Shown: piece by piece, positions 31,108 to 34,894 of the stretch | Layout of the letters: each line of letters starts with the position of its first letter | Numbering within the stretch: the stretch's first letter is position 1 | Assembly: GCA_041633555.1 (NCBI GenBank) | Contig: JBFKFZ010000034.1 | Span: 1-34,894, forward strand | DNA length: 34,894 bases | DNA from: JAHEAO01 sp041633555 | GTDB lineage: Bacteria > Pseudomonadota > Alphaproteobacteria > Rhodobacterales > Rhodobacteraceae | Direction: 5' to 3' | Program-made: the position numbers and the translations under genes | The notes under the pieces: generated by a model | What the model saw: the letters and a program-made list of their open reading frames with translations, nothing else | What the model was told of the DNA's origin: nothing | Databases searched by the model: none

Positions 31108-32958
31108 CTACGGGAACTGGGCGTGGACGGCGTTGATCGCGGTCTGGTTCAGCGAGATTCCGGCCTGCGTCTCGATTGCCCGGGTGAACCCGTCGAGCAG
31201 ATCGTTGGCGATGCCCTGACGGGCACCGTCGTTCAGCGCCTGCTGCAGGGCCAGCGCGTCGGGATCTTCCATATCCGCTGTAAGGATCTCGGCCAACTGA
31301 CCGATCAGCACCCCGTCGGGCGCTTCAACGACCACGGAACCATCCCTTTCAAGCGCGAACATCCCGGTCACAAAGTCCGGCGTTGCGCCCTCGATGAAGG
31401 CATCGCGGGTAATCCGGGTCTCCACGGTCACCGGCAGGCCAAGGCTGCTGATCGGTGCGCCATTATCGAGCTGCGCCTTTATTTCTGCCGCCTGATCCTG
31501 CAGCGCCGCCAGAACCTGAGCGTTCAGCCAGTCCTCGCGCACGCGTTCTTCGGCGGTCTCAAAGGGTTCAGGGCGCGAGGGGACGACCTCGTTCAGACGC
31601 AGGGCGAAGATGCCGCCGTCATCCAGCTGCACGATCTCCGGGAAATCCTCGGTCGTGGCGGCCTCGGCGGCGGTGGTGAATTCCTCATAGGCCGTCAACC
31701 CGTTCGACATACCGGCGGTCCAGCTGACCTGTCCCAGATCCATGTCGGTCTCGGTGGCAATCTCCTCGAGCGTCGCACCGCCCGCCAGAAGATCGTCGAT
31801 CTGGTCGATCCTTTCGCCGATCATCCGGCGCGCCCGGTCCATGGTGAACTCGCTCTTCAGATCGTCGCGGGCCTCCTCGAACGGCGTGACCTGTGCGGCT
31901 AGGATCGCGTTGACGCGGATCAGCGCCGGTCCGAGGTCGGTTGTCACTGGTCCGGCGATACCGGGGCCGTCAAGCGCGAAGACCGCCTCGGCGGCGGCGC
32001 CCAGCACTTCGCGGGAGACGTCGCCAAGATCGACATCGGGCAGGGTCAGGCCGCGTTCGTTGACCAGCTCCTCGAAGCTCTTCGAGCCATCTTCGATCGC
32101 CGCCATCGCCGCGTTGGCTTCGTCCTCGTTGCCAAAGACCAGTCGCTCCACGAGGCGGCGCTCGGGCTGGTTGTATTCCTCGGAGCGCTCGTCATAGAGG
32201 CCGCGAAGCGCCGCATCTTCGACCTCGACCTGATCCACCAGCCGCTCGGGCGAAAGCCAGACATAGGTGATCTCCCGCGTCTCGGGCAGGGCGAACCTGT
32301 CGATATTGGCGGCGTAATGGGCCTGCAGGTCCTCGGCGGTCGGCTCGGGCAGGGCGGTCGTCAACTCGGACCGGTCGAGCTTAGCCCAAGAGAAACTGCG
32401 CCGCTCGCCGACATAGCCGACCAGCGTATCGGCGAATGGTTCGGGCGTCGCAATCCCGCCGGATATTGCAGCCTGCAGGATGTTGCGGGCGACATCCATC
32501 CGGACGTTCTCTTCGAACCGGGCCGGGGTCAGGCCGGACCGGTCGAGCGTGAATTCATAGGCCTCGCGATCAAACTTGCCGTCGATCCCCTGAAAGGCTG
32601 GCGTTGCCAGAACCTGCCGCTGCACCTCGGCATCGCCGACGGAAATCCCAAGCCGCATGGTCTCGTTCTCCAGCGCCGCGGCACCGACCAGCCGCTGCAG
32701 CACCGCGCGGTCGACGCCGAATGTCTGGGCCTGCGACAGGGTGAAACTCTGCCCGGTCTGGGCCTGCAGACTGCGCAGTTCCTGCTCCAGCTCGCGGGCA
32801 TAGCGGTCGACCGTGATCTCGGTGTCGCCGACCGCGCCGACCGAGCGGACATTGCCGCCGAAATTGGTGGCACCGAAGCCGGCAAGACCGATGATCAAGA
32901 GGACCAGAATGATCCAGACAACGATGTTCGACGCCTTCTTCTTTGCGCTTGCCGCCAT
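31108..32958 (-). CDS. PpiD/SurA-like peptidylprolyl isomerase, membrane-anchored
   Basis: Protein of 616 residues with PpiD architecture: a short basic cytoplasmic tail (AASAKKKAS), one membrane helix (11-31), a SurA_N-like chaperone region (about 40-230, including RYARELEQELRSLQ and QVLATPAFQG), a parvulin-like domain around 245-360 (VERLVFGNEDEANAAMAAIEDG, then FEELVNERG), and a second helical/parvulin-like part to the end. It helps fold exported proteins in the periplasm. The parvulin catalytic residues look degenerate, as in many PpiD proteins, so chaperone action may dominate. It starts after a 63-base gap from the aminotransferase gene and leads the trpE operon. Confidence 0.88.
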   Translation of the reverse strand: MAASAKKKASNIVVWIILVLLIIGLAGFGATNFGGNVRSVGAVGDTEITVDRYARELEQELRSLQAQTGQSFTLSQAQTFGVDRAVLQRLVGAAALENETMRLGISVGDAEVQRQVLATPAFQGIDGKFDREAYEFTLDRSGLTPARFEENVRMDVARNILQAAISGGIATPEPFADTLVGYVGERRSFSWAKLDRSELTTALPEPTAEDLQAHYAANIDRFALPETREITYVWLSPERLVDQVEVEDAALRGLYDERSEEYNQPERRLVERLVFGNEDEANAAMAAIEDGSKSFEELVNERGLTLPDVDLGDVSREVLGAAAEAVFALDGPGIAGPVTTDLGPALIRVNAILAAQVTPFEEARDDLKSEFTMDRARRMIGERIDQIDDLLAGGATLEEIATETDMDLGQVSWTAGMSNGLTAYEEFTTAAEAATTEDFPEIVQLDDGGIFALRLNEVVPSRPEPFETAEERVREDWLNAQVLAALQDQAAEIKAQLDNGAPISSLGLPVTVETRITRDAFIEGATPDFVTGMFALERDGSVVVEAPDGVLIGQLAEILTADMEDPDALALQQALNDGARQGIANDLLDGFTRAIETQAGISLNQTAINAVHAQFP

Positions 32959-33021
32959 ACCCGAAACCCCGTGGTTTTACTGCCTCGCGATGTCTAGGCG
33001 CGATGGGTCACGGGCGCAAGG

Positions 33022-34200
33022 TCAGAGCGAGAGGTTTTCGAGCCGGTCGAACAGCGTTCCGATCCCCGCGCGGTCGATATTGGCATAGGCGATCCGCAGC
33101 TCGCGATGGCCGCGCGGATCCTCGGGCGTGGTGAAGAACGTCGCGGGCAGAAGCAGGATCCCGCTCTCGGCCACGAGACGTCGCGCAAGGTCGTCCGAAC
33201 CAAGTTCGAACGGATGCTCAACATAGGCGAAAAAGCCGCCGATCCCGCGCAGCTTCCAACCTTTCAGGCGGTGGAACCCGTCACGCATCGCGGCGCGACG
33301 GTCGAGGATCTCGGCGCGCTCGCCGGCCAGCCACTCTGCCATGTTGCGTATCCCCCAAAGCGCGGCGCGCTGGCCGATCTGGTTCGGGCAGATGGTGACG
33401 GTGTCGATGTATTTCTCGACCTCGGCCAGTCGGTTCGTACTGGCGGTCAGCGTGCCGACGCGGTGGCCGGTCAACCTGTAGGCCTTCGAGAAGGAATAAA
33501 GCTGGATCAGCGCCTCGGCCCAGTCGGGATCGGTGAACAGTTCATGCGGCCTGCCGGTGCGGCTGTCGAAATCGCGGTAGGTCTCGTCAAGAACGAGGGC
33601 GATCTTCTCGCGCCGCGCGAGGTCGTAGAAGGCGCGGATAAGTTCGCCGGGATATTCAAGCCCTCCGGGATTGTTCGGCGTGACCAGCACGATGGCGCGG
33701 GTGCGCGGCGTAATCAGCGCTTCGGCAACCACGGGGTCGGGCAGAAGATCCTCGCCGGTCGGCAGTGGAACGGTCTTGACGCCCTGCATAGTCAGATGCA
33801 TTTTGTGGTTGAAATACCAAGGGGTTGGAAGGATAACTTCATCGCCTTGTCCGGCGAGCGTCGTCATCACCGACGTGAACGCATGGTTGCAACCGGACGT
33901 AATGGCCACCTGACCGGGCACGATCTTTCCGCCATAGAGAGCCGAGGATTTCGCCGCCACTTCGGCCCGCAGTTCGGCCAGCCCCAGATCGGCCCCGTAA
34001 AGATGTGCCGAGGCGTCGTTCAGCACGATGTCAGCGATCGCCCTACGCATGTCTTCCGGCGGCGGCAGCGCCGGGGCGGCCTGGCTGACATTCAGAAGCG
34101 GCCGGTCGGGCGGGAAGCTGACACCATCCAGCCAGCGGTAGGCCTGCATCACCGGCGGCACGAACGTATCTCGAACGTGCGGGTTCAGCGGCGTGGACAT
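33022..34200 (-). CDS. class I/II PLP-dependent aminotransferase
   Basis: This 392-residue fold type I enzyme contains TSGCNHAF (cofactor phosphate side), TPNNPGG (174-180), LVLDETYRDF with Asp205 and Tyr208, and SFSKAYRLTGHRVG with Lys239 forming the aldimine and Arg247 binding cofactor phosphate. A conserved arginine near the C-terminus (RELRIAYAN) probably binds the substrate carboxylate. It transfers amino groups between an amino acid and a 2-oxo acid; donor specificity cannot be read. The ATG abuts the TAG of the DUF2127 gene without a spacer, so translation is coupled. Confidence 0.92.
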   Translation of the reverse strand: MSTPLNPHVRDTFVPPVMQAYRWLDGVSFPPDRPLLNVSQAAPALPPPEDMRRAIADIVLNDASAHLYGADLGLAELRAEVAAKSSALYGGKIVPGQVAITSGCNHAFTSVMTTLAGQGDEVILPTPWYFNHKMHLTMQGVKTVPLPTGEDLLPDPVVAEALITPRTRAIVLVTPNNPGGLEYPGELIRAFYDLARREKIALVLDETYRDFDSRTGRPHELFTDPDWAEALIQLYSFSKAYRLTGHRVGTLTASTNRLAEVEKYIDTVTICPNQIGQRAALWGIRNMAEWLAGERAEILDRRAAMRDGFHRLKGWKLRGIGGFFAYVEHPFELGSDDLARRLVAESGILLLPATFFTTPEDPRGHRELRIAYANIDRAGIGTLFDRLENLSL

Positions 34201-34701
34201 CTAATGCGCCCGTGCGCGCAGGACAGCGCGATACTCTCGCCAGACAAGAAGAGCGATCAAGAGGTCGAAAAGCGAGAGCACGATCATAGTCGGAGATCCG
34301 GTCACGCTGTATTCGTAGAACTGATAGGCAACGAATACCAGCAGAACAAAGATCGAAAGGGGGTAGGCCCAGATCAGGCGCGCCCAGAGCAACAGCACCA
34401 CCCCGAGATTCAATGCCCCATGTGCCAGCAGATAGAGCACATAGAAATTGACCGTGCTGATCGACAATCCCTGCGCCGCCTGCAACAGCCAGAGCACAAC
34501 CAAATCACCGGGGTCTTCGGAAAGTTCCTGGCTGGTCAGCCATGTCACGAAACCGGTTATGCCGCCTGCCGGTGCCAGATACAGAATTAGCGCCGAGGCC
34601 ATTTGCGTCAGTCCCAGCAGCCCCTTCAGCAGCAGGCTGATTTCGTAGGATCTGTGAAGAAAACCAGCGGGGCGCAAGATCGTCGAGGGGGCTTGCGCCA
34701 T
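34201..34701 (-). CDS. DUF2127 family membrane protein
   Basis: The 166-residue protein has about four membrane helices (near 24-45, 70-95, 95-120 and 130-150). Motifs of the DUF2127 family are visible: FLHRSYEISLLLKGLLG at the start, SQELSEDPGD, YLLAHGALNLG, AYPLSIFVLLVFVAYQFYEY and WREYR near the end. Function is unknown. It lies three bases after the gpt stop and ends directly at the aminotransferase ATG, so it is in the middle of a gpt/DUF2127/aminotransferase run. Confidence 0.87.
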   Translation of the reverse strand: MAQAPSTILRPAGFLHRSYEISLLLKGLLGLTQMASALILYLAPAGGITGFVTWLTSQELSEDPGDLVVLWLLQAAQGLSISTVNFYVLYLLAHGALNLGVVLLLWARLIWAYPLSIFVLLVFVAYQFYEYSVTGSPTMIVLSLFDLLIALLVWREYRAVLRARAH

Positions 34702-34704
34702 GGT

Positions 34705-34894
34705 TCAGTCCTTGCCGCGATAGGGCTCGACATATTGAAGTGCCATGTCCCAAGGAAAGAAGATCCAGGTGTCCTGGCTGACCTCGGTGATGAAGGTATC
34801 GACCATCGGCCGGCCGGACGGCTTGGCATAGACCGTGGCGAAATGCGCCATGGGATAGAGCTTGCGCACCAGTTCCAGCGTCTTTCCGGTATCC
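34705..34894 (-). CDS. gpt: xanthine-guanine phosphoribosyltransferase, 3' part (5' end outside window)
   Basis: Only the last 62 codons are present; the reading frame runs off the right edge. The translation reads DTGKTLELVRKLYPMAHFAT, then VYAKPSGRP, TFITEVSQDTWIFFPWD and ends EPYRGKD. The first residues belong to the PRPP-binding loop (DDLVDTGxT in full-length enzymes), and QDTWI-x-x-PWD is characteristic of Gpt, matching my recollection of the E. coli C-terminus (FAKPAGRP, PQDTWIEQPWD). The enzyme salvages guanine and xanthine to the nucleotides in the cytoplasm. First visible gene of the run with DUF2127 and the aminotransferase. Confidence 0.93.
   Translation of the reverse strand, partial: DTGKTLELVRKLYPMAHFATVYAKPSGRPMVDTFITEVSQDTWIFFPWDMALQYVEPYRGKD

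Noticed and set aside
33106..34590. 494-codon plus-strand open frame across the aminotransferase and DUF2127 genes
   Set aside because: Antisense to two well-recognised genes, with low-quality His/Arg/Gln-rich composition and no family motif.

Overview
GC-rich (low-60s percent by eye) chromosomal segment that reads as an alphaproteobacterium of the Rhodobacteraceae type. The right third (polyamine-type ABC operon, trpE, PpiD/SurA-like isomerase, class I aminotransferase, DUF2127 protein, gpt) has the codon use and gene families expected of that group. The left two thirds are accessory. This assignment is inferred from protein families and gene order, not from a marker gene.

Layout. (1) 1-361: tRNA-Leu(GAG) with hairpins on both sides. 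(2) 362-7442: a 1868-residue protein made of Ala-rich helical repeats and a C-terminal HEVGH metallopeptidase-like domain, followed on the same strand by a CpXC zinc-ribbon protein; a secreted META-domain protein diverges from them. (3) 7556-13090: a Tat-exported molybdenum hydroxylase (IorA/IorB type) with a diheme cytochrome c, divergent from a polytopic membrane alpha/beta-hydrolase. (4) 13146-19228: a tight minus-strand operon encoding an alpha-dioxygenase/cyclooxygenase-type haem peroxidase with the YxxH catalytic signature, an unrecognised protein with a possible frameshift at its start, an Old Yellow Enzyme-type flavoprotein, a RoxA-like diheme cytochrome and a small membrane protein. 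(5) 19617-24548: a TIR protein overlapping a membrane-anchored KGGVGR-type ATPase with a seven-bladed WD40 propeller, divergent from a papain-like protease fused to an alpha/beta-hydrolase. (6) 24803-29544: a polyamine/opine-type ABC importer with a DUF1330 gene inside it. (7) 29590-34894: ppiD-like/trpE, aminotransferase, DUF2127 and the 3' end of gpt, all on the minus strand.

How the genes may work together. Regions 3 and 4 fit an oxygenated-lipid (oxylipin-like) pathway: the membrane hydrolase could release fatty acids, the dioxygenase could make 2-hydroperoxides that decay to aldehydes, the molybdenum enzyme plus cytochromes could oxidise the aldehydes, and the Old Yellow Enzyme homologue could reduce enones. 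Region 5 looks like a sensor/effector module: a TIR NADase-like domain, a signalling ATPase with a predicted periplasmic propeller, and a double hydrolase. Both readings are inference. The domain motifs are directly visible, but the substrates and the functional links are not.

No integrase, transposase, CRISPR array, phage structural gene or rRNA was seen.
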